Shown here in pieces: positions 33,683-39,975 of a DNA stretch of 39,975 bases. The DNA comes from Actinomycetota bacterium. Lineage in GTDB: Bacteria; Actinomycetota; Acidimicrobiia; Acidimicrobiales; JAMCPL01. How positions within the stretch are numbered: the first letter of the stretch is position 1; each line of letters opens with the position of its first letter. The DNA lies in NCBI GenBank assembly GCA_023379675.1, contig JAMCPL010000023.1, positions 1-39,975 on the forward strand, read 5' to 3'. The position numbers were made by a program, and so were the translations under genes. A model generated the notes under the pieces. It had not been told where the DNA came from and did not search any database. It was given only the letters and a program-made list of their open reading frames with translations.

Positions 33683-35569
33683 TCAGATCGGGGCGGAGCG
33701 CTCAAGGATTATACCAGTGTCGACATCGCGTGGAAGCATCCCGAATACTTGCCCCGCGAGCATGCTACTGCCGGAATCCCCAAGTCGTGAGCGGCAGAAC
33801 GCATCAGCAATCTGTTGTGGAGCGTAGCGGTACAAAAGTGATGCCTCCAATACGACAGCTAGGCGGACTGCAAGATCCCGCGCCTGCCACTGTGCATCCT
33901 CCTCACTGTCAAAAGATGCCAGGCTGGACTTGAGCTTCCTGACGGCGCCATCCAGTATACTGGATGACCCGGAGGCCTTGGATACCTCGTCAAAGTACAC
34001 CTCGAACGCAGCAGGTTCCTTGACCAGCGCTCTCAATATGTCGAGAGCATTTACGCTGCCGGATCCCTCCCATACGGAGTTTACCGGTGCTTCACGATAC
34101 AACCGTGGTAGGACTGACTCTTCCACGTAACCATTGCCGCCGAGACATTCCAGCGCTTCGGCAATGGCAACGGTGGCGCGCTTGGTCACCCAGAACTTCC
34201 CGGCTGCAACTGCCAGACGGCGGAACTGCCCTTCTGCAGGATCATCGCCCTCGGTATCCGTAGCTCTGGCCAGGCGCAGAAAGAGCGCGGTGGCTCCCTC
34301 TGCCTCTAGGGCAATATCGGCAAGCACGTTTCTCATGAGTGGCTGATCGTACAGTGGCCTGGAAAACGCCTCTCGATGCCTGGTATGCCATATCGCCTGC
34401 GCAAGCGCTTCTCGCATGAGGCCGGCAGAGCTGATCAGAGCATCCATGCGGCACGATGCGATCATCTCCACCACGGTCTTCACACCTCTACCTTCTTCCC
34501 CTACCATCCAGGCATAGGCATGATCGACCTCGATCTCTGATGAGGCATTCGACTTGTTGCCCAGCTTGTCCTTGAGTCTCTGGATGAAAAACTCATTGCG
34601 GCTGCCGTCAGGCAACACTCTCGGAAGCAGGAAACAGGTGAGCCCTCTGGATGTGTAGGCAAGCATCAGGAACACATCGGACATCGGGGCGGAACAGAAC
34701 CATTTGTGCCCTGTCAATAGCCACCCTCCATCACCTGCCGGCTCTGCATGGGTCGTATTCGCTCGGAGATCCGAGCCTCCCTGCTTCTCCGTAAGGGCCA
34801 TGCCGGATGTGATCCCCGGCTTCTCCATTGCATACCTGAGAGAAGGGTCGTATGACGTACTCGCCAGGAGTGGTTCCCATACCGATGCAAGCGACGGTTC
34901 CAGGCGCAACGCTCTGACCGCGGCATATGTCATGGACATGGGACAGCCCACTCCTGCTTCCGCACGCGACCACATGTAGAGCATAGCCGCCCTTACCAAG
35001 TGAGTCGGTAATCCAGTGCCGGCGCCTGGAACGGGGACAACACCATGACCAGTATTTGCTCCGCGCGGAGGCTGGGCGGCCATACCGTAACCGATAGCTT
35101 CACCCATGAGACTATGCCATGCAGGATGGTAGTCCACCTCATCCACACGATGTCCGAACCTGTCATGCGTCCTCAGCACCGGTGTGTACGTGTTGGCCAT
35201 AAAGCCCATCTCGATCACTTCTGCACTGCCGGCACGAGCCCCCACCAGTTTCAGCTTGTCGAGCTGATCGGGGTCGACCCCATACTGGCCTATCCCCTCG
35301 ACAAGAGCGGTATCCGTGCCAAACACGTCGTAGTCGACCAGAGGCGGTGGCTGGTTCAGGACATCATGCGTCGCATTGGATACCGAGCGAGCGAGCGAAG
35401 TACCACCTTGGGAGTGATCACCCTGCACATTTGTATCGCCAGTGCTCATATCCTTGTTGGGCCCGTCTATGTCCTTGATATCCTTGGAACTACTGCCCAG
35501 TACAGCCTCTGGTACGGCCTCTACGCTCTCATCTTTCAGATTTACTGCTGAGTCAGCCACGGTATTCAT
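33683..35569 (-). CDS. aidB: AidB-like acyl-CoA dehydrogenase family protein
   Basis: A 628-residue FAD enzyme of the acyl-CoA dehydrogenase superfamily, AidB branch. AidB contributes to protection against DNA alkylation in E. coli. Diagnostic segments are THDVLNQPPPLVDYDVFGTD, GMALTEKQGGSDLRANTT, WLLTGHKWFCSAPMSDVFLM, KLGNKSNASSEIEVDHAYAW, CLGGNGYVEESVLPRLYREA and NSVWEGSGSVNALDILRAL. AidB proteins are usually near 540 residues. The extra ~65 N-terminal residues here are Asp/Ser/Gly-rich and look disordered. ATG 35569 follows a TATACT box by nine bases; ATG 35449 would give a normal length. Confidence 0.9.
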   Translation of the reverse strand: MNTVADSAVNLKDESVEAVPEAVLGSSSKDIKDIDGPNKDMSTGDTNVQGDHSQGGTSLARSVSNATHDVLNQPPPLVDYDVFGTDTALVEGIGQYGVDPDQLDKLKLVGARAGSAEVIEMGFMANTYTPVLRTHDRFGHRVDEVDYHPAWHSLMGEAIGYGMAAQPPRGANTGHGVVPVPGAGTGLPTHLVRAAMLYMWSRAEAGVGCPMSMTYAAVRALRLEPSLASVWEPLLASTSYDPSLRYAMEKPGITSGMALTEKQGGSDLRANTTHAEPAGDGGWLLTGHKWFCSAPMSDVFLMLAYTSRGLTCFLLPRVLPDGSRNEFFIQRLKDKLGNKSNASSEIEVDHAYAWMVGEEGRGVKTVVEMIASCRMDALISSAGLMREALAQAIWHTRHREAFSRPLYDQPLMRNVLADIALEAEGATALFLRLARATDTEGDDPAEGQFRRLAVAAGKFWVTKRATVAIAEALECLGGNGYVEESVLPRLYREAPVNSVWEGSGSVNALDILRALVKEPAAFEVYFDEVSKASGSSSILDGAVRKLKSSLASFDSEEDAQWQARDLAVRLAVVLEASLLYRYAPQQIADAFCRSRLGDSGSSMLAGQVFGMLPRDVDTGIILERSAPI

Positions 35570-35584
35570 ATACTGTGCAGTATA
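35567..35584 (-). promoter_or_regulatory. aidB promoter: TATACT -10 within an inverted repeat
   Basis: On the minus strand TATACT (35584-35579) lies nine bases before ATG 35569. TATACTG-CA-CAGTATA forms a perfect seven-base inverted repeat over the same place. CACAGTATATG here also occurs in the padR operator at 36637. Confidence 0.5.
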
Positions 35585-35728
35585 CTACGTTGCTGGTACA
35601 AAATAGCCAGTGGCCTGAAAAGTGGCATAGGGCAACGCTCAGCACCACTCCATCGGCATATACGCCTGTGCATGCGGCGCTTGCTAAGATGAAATCAAAA
35701 CTTCAGGCCAACCTGCCAGGCATTACGG

Positions 35729-36190
35729 CTATCCCATCTTGGATATACGGCTACTCACGTCAGCCAGTTCTTCCTCCAGGTCTCTGCGATAAGCCTCCAG
35801 GTCCTCACGGGAATGCCTGCGAACGGGTTCCCCGGACTGGCGATCACTCTGTTGGTATCCATGGCCTCTCTCGTGGCAACCACATCCGCATCCTCCAGGA
35901 CCACGCCAACCCTCAGCCTCCCTTTCGGACACAACGGCCTCTTCCGTACCTTCTCCACTGTCGCGGCTATGGTCGTTGTAAGGCTTGCTCTCCGTTCTCG
36001 TCCCTGTCGTCTCTATGCGCTCTTCAGCATCATGCCTACTATGCGAACCATGCCCACATCCAGACTCAGGTCCATATCCCGGTCCATGTCCGTGGGGACC
36101 GCATCCACAACTCCCATCACCCCGCCGTTGTCCGCCCGCCATGGGACCCATCCTGCCCATGGGACCCTGTTGCTGTCTCATACCATTCAT
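35729..36190 (-). CDS. Gly/His/Cys-rich protein with C-terminal coiled coil (DUF5320-like)
   Basis: A 153-residue hydrophilic protein. The N-terminal half is Met/Gly/Gln-rich (MNGMRQQQGPMGRMGPM) then Cys/Gly/His-rich (CGCGPHGHGPGYG, CGHGSHSRH), the middle acidic, with a second GGCGCGCHERGHG patch. The end is a short coiled coil (REDLEAYRRDLEEELADVSSRISKM). This make-up recalls the small DUF5320-type proteins that accompany PadR regulators. The Cys/His clusters could bind metal, which is an inference. ATG 36190 has AAAGGAG at 36200-36206. It is 17 bp behind padR and surely in the same transcript. Confidence 0.7.
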   Translation of the reverse strand: MNGMRQQQGPMGRMGPMAGGQRRGDGSCGCGPHGHGPGYGPESGCGHGSHSRHDAEERIETTGTRTESKPYNDHSRDSGEGTEEAVVSEREAEGWRGPGGCGCGCHERGHGYQQSDRQSGEPVRRHSREDLEAYRRDLEEELADVSSRISKMG

Positions 36191-36207
36191 AGCGTATATC
36201 TCCTTTC

Positions 36208-36633
36208 TTAGTGGCTGCCTACACGGCTACCATATTTCTCGTAACGATCGAGGAACCTCCCTATCGTGGCGTAAGTGCCCTTGAGCGCCTCCGTCCAGCC
36301 AACCAGAAGCTCCTTCCCTTGCCCGGTCAACTCGTAGACACGCTTAGTCGGACCAGGAACATTGTCGCTCCACTCCGACTTGACCAGTCCTTCGGCTTCA
36401 AGTCCCCTGAGCAATCTGTAGAGATTTCCCTGATCCACGATATCGTGTTCAGATAGCAACTCGTTGAGTGACGCAGCCAATTCGTAGCCATAGGTGGATC
36501 CCTCGGCAAGCAACAGCAGTATGGCAGGTTCGATGTAGCGCTCCACGCGAGCCCTTATCCTCCATACTCCCGGCGCCACCATGGACCTGCAACGGGGAGG
36601 TGCACCTGGGCAACATCTCTCAAAGTTCCTCAT
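36208..36633 (-). CDS. PadR family transcriptional regulator
   Basis: A 141-residue winged-helix repressor. The PadR domain is complete: VERYIEPAILLLLAEGSTYGYELAASL, LSEHDIVDQGNLYRLLRGLEAEGLVKSEW, GPTKRVYELTGQGKELLVGW, followed by a dimerisation helix (LKGTYATIGRFLDRYEKYG). The frame is open to 36672, but ATG 36633 is chosen: the upstream codons lie in a palindromic operator, and TATACT stands six bases before this ATG. It is expected to bind that operator and control itself and the following Gly/His/Cys-rich protein. The ligand is unknown. Confidence 0.88.
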   Translation of the reverse strand: MRNFERCCPGAPPRCRSMVAPGVWRIRARVERYIEPAILLLLAEGSTYGYELAASLNELLSEHDIVDQGNLYRLLRGLEAEGLVKSEWSDNVPGPTKRVYELTGQGKELLVGWTEALKGTYATIGRFLDRYEKYGSRVGSH

Positions 36634-36636
36634 ATT

Positions 36637-36661
36637 CACAGTATATGTGTTATACACTGTG
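36637..36661. promoter_or_regulatory. Palindromic operator overlapping the padR -10 box
   Basis: CACAGT at 36637-36642 and ACTGTG at 36656-36661 are the outer arms of a 25-bp inverted repeat with a centre near ATATGTGTTATAC. The minus-strand -10 TATACT (36645-36640) is inside it. A repressor bound here would block RNA polymerase, so autoregulation by PadR is likely. Confidence 0.65.
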
Positions 36662-37009
36662 TTTGTATCCATATTTACACAGGTATTTTAGAAAAGGCTG
36701 TGACCAGCACCTACCCGGCAATGAAACTGGAGCAGCATGCTGAAATGCACCTCCGAGCGTTGCCTAGCTTGCGAGTGCACTACGAGCTGGCAATGAGACT
36801 GGAGCAGCATGTTGAAATGCACCCGGTCTCAGCAGTCATTGAAGCGGATATCAGGGATATCATCGGCAAATTGCCAGCCGCCGGCATCGCCGGCACTACC
36901 GGAGCCGCTGGCATTACCAGGTCAGCTCCAGGCTCCGTCATCTCCGGTAAAGTATCTCACCGCTTACAACTTACTGTATCGTTGTCCGCTTATTGATAGG
37001 TCCCCGGCG
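36662..37009. other. Intergenic region with two degenerate direct-repeat pairs
   Basis: Between padR and the methyltransferase 3' end there is no convincing gene. The plus-strand frame 36700-36996 is open but only repeats LEQH-EMH motifs. The region holds repeat pair B (36715-36823) and one copy of pair C (36943-36970). Confidence 0.5.
36715..36823. repeat. 37-bp direct repeat pair, 72-bp period
   Basis: 36715-36751 and 36787-36823 match at 34 of 37 positions. The three differences are all transitions. The shared core includes ACTGGAGCAGCATG and TGAAATGCACC. The 35 bp between them are unrelated to the flanks. Confidence 0.8.
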
Positions 37010-37042
37010 CTATGTCCGGCAAAGTATCTCACCGCTTACAAC
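36943..37042. repeat. 28-bp direct repeat pair, 72-bp period, copying a gene end
   Basis: 36943-36970 and 37015-37042 match at 27 of 28 positions (shared AAAGTATCTCACCGCTTAC). The right copy is the last part of the minus-strand methyltransferase gene; the left copy lies beyond its stop. Confidence 0.8.
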
Positions 37043-37837
37043 CACATACCAGCCGTCAGGAGAGGCTGCCCATGTCCTCCAGGCAGCGGCTATTTCCGCA
37101 AGGTCCACATCAGTTGCGAGCCCGCTGGTACGTGCCTGTGTGGCAAAAGCTGATTTGGTAACCCGGTCCGCCCAGAGCCCTCCCCACCATTCCCTGGTCT
37201 CCGGCGTTGCGAAACACCAGCACGACCCCGACGGTATGATGTCCTGGAATCCGGCAGATCGAGCCCAAGAGAGCATCCGCCTGCCTGCATCGGGCTCACC
37301 ACCATTGGCCCGAGCAATAGCCTGGTAGAGTTCCATCCAGCGATCCAGGCCAGGTACTGCAGGGAACCATGTGGAGGCGTGATAATCAGAATCTCGGGCA
37401 GCTACGATTCCGCCTCGCTTGCAGGCTGCCCCTATCGCTCTCAGTGCTTCGACCGGATCAGGCACATGCTGCAACACCTGGTGCGCATGTACAACATCAA
37501 ATGTTCCCTGCTCTATGCCTGCCGCCTGCAGGTCGTAGATATCTCCGGCTATAAATTCGACATTGCCAATCTTCCGGCGGTCTACCTCCCTCTGAGCTGC
37601 CTCCAACACCTCTCCGGCAAAATCCAGGCCCACTACATGTCCTGGAGCTACGAGTTCCGCTAAATCTGCCGTGATCGTTCCGGGACCACATCCCACATCC
37701 AGCAAGTTCATGCCTGATTCGAGATGAGGGAGGAGGTACCCGGCGGAATTTCGGGCAGTTCGCCATGAGTGCGATCGGAGCACGCTCTCGTGATGTCCAT
37801 GGGTATAGTGTATATTTCCACGAGCAGGAACCTCCAT
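37010..37837 (-). CDS. SAM-dependent class I methyltransferase
   Basis: A 275-residue cytosolic methyltransferase of the Methyltransf_11/25 type. Motif I is MNLLDVGCGPGTITADLAEL, the acidic end of strand 2 is HVVGLDFAGEVLEAA, then FIAGDIYDL, and motif IV/V FDVVHAHQVLQHVPDPVEALRAI. The C-terminal half with DRWMELYQAIARANGGEPDAGRRMLSW and ETREWWGGLWADRV resembles UbiE/MenG-like relatives acting on small molecules. The substrate is unknown. ATG 37837 is used because conserved residues (HYTHGHHESVLRSHSWRTA) follow directly; ATG 37867 and the frame start at 37909 are alternatives. It is divergent from mazG. Confidence 0.85.
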   Translation of the reverse strand: MEVPARGNIHYTHGHHESVLRSHSWRTARNSAGYLLPHLESGMNLLDVGCGPGTITADLAELVAPGHVVGLDFAGEVLEAAQREVDRRKIGNVEFIAGDIYDLQAAGIEQGTFDVVHAHQVLQHVPDPVEALRAIGAACKRGGIVAARDSDYHASTWFPAVPGLDRWMELYQAIARANGGEPDAGRRMLSWARSAGFQDIIPSGSCWCFATPETREWWGGLWADRVTKSAFATQARTSGLATDVDLAEIAAAWRTWAASPDGWYVVVSGEILCRT

Positions 37838-37974
37838 CTTGTACACGCTATCATCCTCTCTAATCATTCGGTAGCAAAGCGCAACTGGTACGCTTTGTTT
37901 GCCGGCCAAGTGGTGCGCCCATCCTCACGATTCCAAATGCGATGGCGAAAGTCGCTGTAGGTTCTTGCCCGTAC

Positions 37975-37980
37975 TATAAT
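37975..37980 (+). promoter_or_regulatory. -10 box TATAAT of mazG
   Basis: A perfect TATAAT lies 19 bases before ATG 38000. No clear -35 box is seen. The leader would be about a dozen bases. Confidence 0.5.
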
Positions 37981-37999
37981 TGACCTATTACTCGATACG

Positions 38000-38869
38000 A
38001 TGAGATGGAAACCGCCCTTATACGCCGGATCTGCCGTGGTGACCGTGGTTGACCGTAACGTGCCACCCGACCGTGAATCCTCTGGGGCACATGATAGTGA
38101 GTCACGGGCTGTCCATTACGCCGGGAGCACCGAGCAGACCGGTACCTTACAGCATACCGGAGACAGCTTTACAAGGCTGGAGGAGCTTGTGGCGACTCTC
38201 CGGCAGGAGTGCCCGTGGGACATGGCCCAGACTCATATCTCACTCGGCCGGCATCTGATCGAGGAAGCATACGAAACACTCGAAGCGCTGGAGGAGCTTT
38301 CAAGATACGAGCCGAACCCGCCCGTAAAGGTAGTGGACCACCTGAAGGAAGAACTTGGCGATCTCATGATACAAGTCTTCTTCCATGCCATCCTCGAGGA
38401 GGAAATGGGCCGTTTCACTATACAGGATGTCGTCGATACTCTCCACGATAAGCTGGTGGCACGACACCCTCATGTATTCGGGGACGCAATTGCCACAAGT
38501 CCCGAAGCGGTTGCAATACGCTGGGAGAAGATCAAGACCGATGAAGAAGGAAGGGACATCTTCTCCGGAATCCCAAAGGACCTGCCCGCACTCTCCCTGG
38601 TGGCAAAAGTACAACGAAAAGCCGATTCCATAGGAGTGCAATCTGCCGGCTACCAGGCATTGCTGCACGACCTGGAAGGCTCTCTTGATGGGCTGCGATC
38701 AGCCGTTGCCGAAAATACCGCCACCGAGACGGACCTGGTCGGTGACATGCTTCTCAGCCTGGCACGACTGGCAGACCTGTTGAATGTGGACGCCGAAAGT
38801 GCCTTGAGGGAGAGCGCCTACCGGTTCCGTGAGACAATCAGCAAAGATGCAGGCCAGAAACTTCGATAG
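38000..38869 (+). CDS. mazG: MazG nucleoside triphosphate pyrophosphohydrolase
   Basis: A 289-residue all-alpha NTP pyrophosphohydrolase that removes damaged or excess (d)NTPs. The first MazG domain has RLEELVATLRQECPWDMAQTH, SLGRHLIEEAYETLEALEE (EExxE metal site) and VDHLKEELGDLMIQVFFHA (ExxD), then VVDTLHDKLVARHPHVFGD and RWEKIKTDE. A second, shorter helical part follows (LVGDMLLSLARLADLLNVDAESALRE), weaker in metal residues, as in other actinobacterial MazG. The N-terminal ~55 residues are not conserved-looking; ATG 38000 is taken for its position behind TATAAT, but a later start is possible. Confidence 0.9.
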   Translation: MRWKPPLYAGSAVVTVVDRNVPPDRESSGAHDSESRAVHYAGSTEQTGTLQHTGDSFTRLEELVATLRQECPWDMAQTHISLGRHLIEEAYETLEALEELSRYEPNPPVKVVDHLKEELGDLMIQVFFHAILEEEMGRFTIQDVVDTLHDKLVARHPHVFGDAIATSPEAVAIRWEKIKTDEEGRDIFSGIPKDLPALSLVAKVQRKADSIGVQSAGYQALLHDLEGSLDGLRSAVAENTATETDLVGDMLLSLARLADLLNVDAESALRESAYRFRETISKDAGQKLR

Positions 38870-38992
38870 ACATGGCGATATGCAATACATGTGCTGGTAG
38901 GCATGTGACGCCTTGTTTGGTTCATGACCTACCATGCAGTCGATCTATTCCTTGCGGACAGAGATCGCGCCCCCAGCTGTTCAACTGCCGGT

Positions 38993-39028
38993 ACGGCGGT
39001 TCGGACGGCGGTTCGGACGGCGGTTCGG
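38993..39028. repeat. Three tandem copies of a 12-bp unit
   Basis: ACGGCGGTTCGG is repeated three times without mismatch, 24 bp upstream of the -35 box of the next gene. Confidence 0.8.
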
Positions 39029-39051
39029 ATTGTCAAATCGCATGTACAAGA

Positions 39052-39080
39052 TTGCACGAGCAGGGTAGGACGGCTACAAT
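39052..39080 (+). promoter_or_regulatory. Sigma70-like promoter TTGCAC-17-TACAAT
   Basis: TTGCAC (39052-39057) and TACAAT (39075-39080) are 17 bp apart, an ideal spacing. The transcript should start near 39087, where an ATG is found. Confidence 0.65.
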
Positions 39081-39086
39081 GCGGCC

Positions 39087-39128
39087 ATGGTGCCGGCATC
39101 GACACAGGTTCACATAGATGAAAACTGA
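39087..39128 (+). CDS. Possible 13-codon leader peptide
   Basis: ATG 39087, six bases after the -10 box, opens a reading frame MVPASTQVHIDEN that ends in TGA at 39126-39128. It overlaps the start of the next gene (ATG 39118) in another frame. Its placement on the predicted transcription start suggests a leaderless, translated upstream frame coupled to the main gene. This rests on spacing alone. Confidence 0.35.
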   Translation: MVPASTQVHIDEN

Positions 39129-39819
39129 CGTAAAGAGATGGCCGGTAGCCATCACGATGGCGGTGCTGGTGGCAGGCATGGCGATCGGCCTCGGATTCGG
39201 CATCTCCACCGAAAGAAGCAGCCCGAGTACTCACATGGGCCCCGAAGGAGTCCTGATAGCGAATGTGCCCGATCTAGGTTCTGCCGGTACAACCGCTCCA
39301 GGCACCCCGGTGGACGGTATCACCTGCAGGAGAGAATCGGACCAAGTGGTCAAGTGGCACACTCATTCACACGTGGCCATCTACGTACACGGCAGCCTGC
39401 GCAGGCTTCCTGCCGGCATAGGCATTACACCACCACGCCTAACGGAGCATTTCGCAAATGGCACATTTTACGACGTAGGCATCAATGACTGCCTATACTG
39501 GCTCCACACCCACGCCTACGACGACATCGTCCATACGGAGGCTCCCTACAAGCATACCTTTACCCTCGGCCAGTTCTTTGACATCTGGCGGCAATCCCTC
39601 GGACCTGATCAGGTGGGTCCGGCCAAGGGCCATGTAGTGGCTTTCGTGAACGGTAAACGCTTTACGGGAAATCCACGCGACATCCCTCTCCTCAAACACT
39701 CAGTCATCCAGATTGACGTAGGAAGCCCGGTGGTACCTTTCCACCCATTTACCTACAAGGTCACCGGCCTGTGCGCCGCCGGCTCGAACAGCTGTAGCGT
39801 GTCGAAACCCGCTGGATGA
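39118..39819 (+). CDS. Conserved exported or membrane-anchored His-rich protein
   Basis: A 233-residue protein with an N-terminal signal/anchor helix (VAITMAVLVAGMAIGLGFGI) and an extracytoplasmic domain. Conserved-looking parts are KWHTHSHVAIYVHGSLRRLPAGIGI, CLYWLHTHAYDDIVHTEAP, TLGQFFDIWRQSLGPDQVG, HVVAFVNGKRF and IPLLKHSVIQIDVGSP. I recall similar uncharacterised proteins in actinobacteria and other bacteria, in which the HxH and WLHTH motifs suggest metal binding. Cysteines C70, C126 and two near the end could form disulfides. Enzyme activity is unknown. No ribosome site is visible before ATG 39118; translation may be coupled to the upstream leader frame. Confidence 0.75.
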   Translation: MKTDVKRWPVAITMAVLVAGMAIGLGFGISTERSSPSTHMGPEGVLIANVPDLGSAGTTAPGTPVDGITCRRESDQVVKWHTHSHVAIYVHGSLRRLPAGIGITPPRLTEHFANGTFYDVGINDCLYWLHTHAYDDIVHTEAPYKHTFTLGQFFDIWRQSLGPDQVGPAKGHVVAFVNGKRFTGNPRDIPLLKHSVIQIDVGSPVVPFHPFTYKVTGLCAAGSNSCSVSKPAG

Positions 39820-39975
39820 AATGCCCGCGCCATCCCTGTACGGCAACTGAAGCGACTTGTGGCCGCTCTACGCTGGAAGGTCGTGGCTCACCGCGCCAGC
39901 ATGGCCGTCATGCCACTGGCTGTACATGGCAGGTCGGCCTACCAGCCGAGCGTACTGGGCATCTTCCGGCCGTGT

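Noticed and set aside
36700-36996. 98-codon plus-strand frame with LEQH-EMH repeats
   Set aside because: Its repeats come from the 72-bp repeat pair; no start signal, and the rest is low-complexity.
39820-39975. Gene at the right edge
   Set aside because: No frame with coding character or start signal could be supported in the last 156 bases.

Overview
The window looks like chromosomal DNA of an actinobacterium, possibly of an Acidimicrobiia-like lineage. The lineage is an inference with no marker gene behind it. Supporting signs are an HU protein with a long Lys/Ala tail, a CofC domain (coenzyme F420 pathway), many GTG starts, and many genes whose start codon sits 5-9 nt behind a TATAAT-like box, as leaderless actinobacterial mRNAs do. 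Base composition is moderately GC-rich. No rRNA, tRNA or cas gene was seen.

Layout. 1-127 is the right end of an IS66-like element that has cut off the 5' end of an FAD-linked oxidase (120-1583). 1863-5811 (mostly minus strand) carries an MFS transporter, RNase HII, a small conserved protein on the plus strand, a GYD-domain protein and an RpiB-like isomerase. 5895-10337 (plus) carries a GH38 alpha-mannosidase and a CofC/PIG-L fusion. hupB (minus) faces them. 11090-15528 (plus) carries a lone TraD/VirD4-like ATPase, then a two-gene unit of an MshEN-glycosyltransferase fusion and a membrane protein. 15568-22798 (minus) is a complete, tightly overlapped System I cytochrome c maturation operon, ccmA-B-C-D-E-F-G-H/I. 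23061-23999 holds two small conserved proteins. 24229-29610 (plus) holds an APC permease, a PP2C phosphatase overlapping a membrane-anchored Ser/Thr kinase, and a glutamine synthetase family enzyme.

29664-33448 is a damaged, mobile-element-rich segment: a small membrane gene, an internally deleted IS copy, a toxin-antitoxin-like pair whose nucleotidyltransferase is cut by a full-length but decayed IS66-like copy, and a frameshifted beta-propeller gene. 33683-39819 carries an AidB-type acyl-CoA dehydrogenase, a PadR regulator with a self-operator and a Cys/His/Gly-rich partner, a methyltransferase, a MazG pyrophosphohydrolase and an exported His-rich conserved protein.

Most unusual points: an N-terminal MshEN (c-di-GMP-binding type) domain on a processive glycosyltransferase; the CofC/PIG-L fusion; System I ccm genes with a CX5C CcmH; and three separate direct-repeat pairs, each with a 72-bp period, two of which copy the 3' end of a neighbouring gene.
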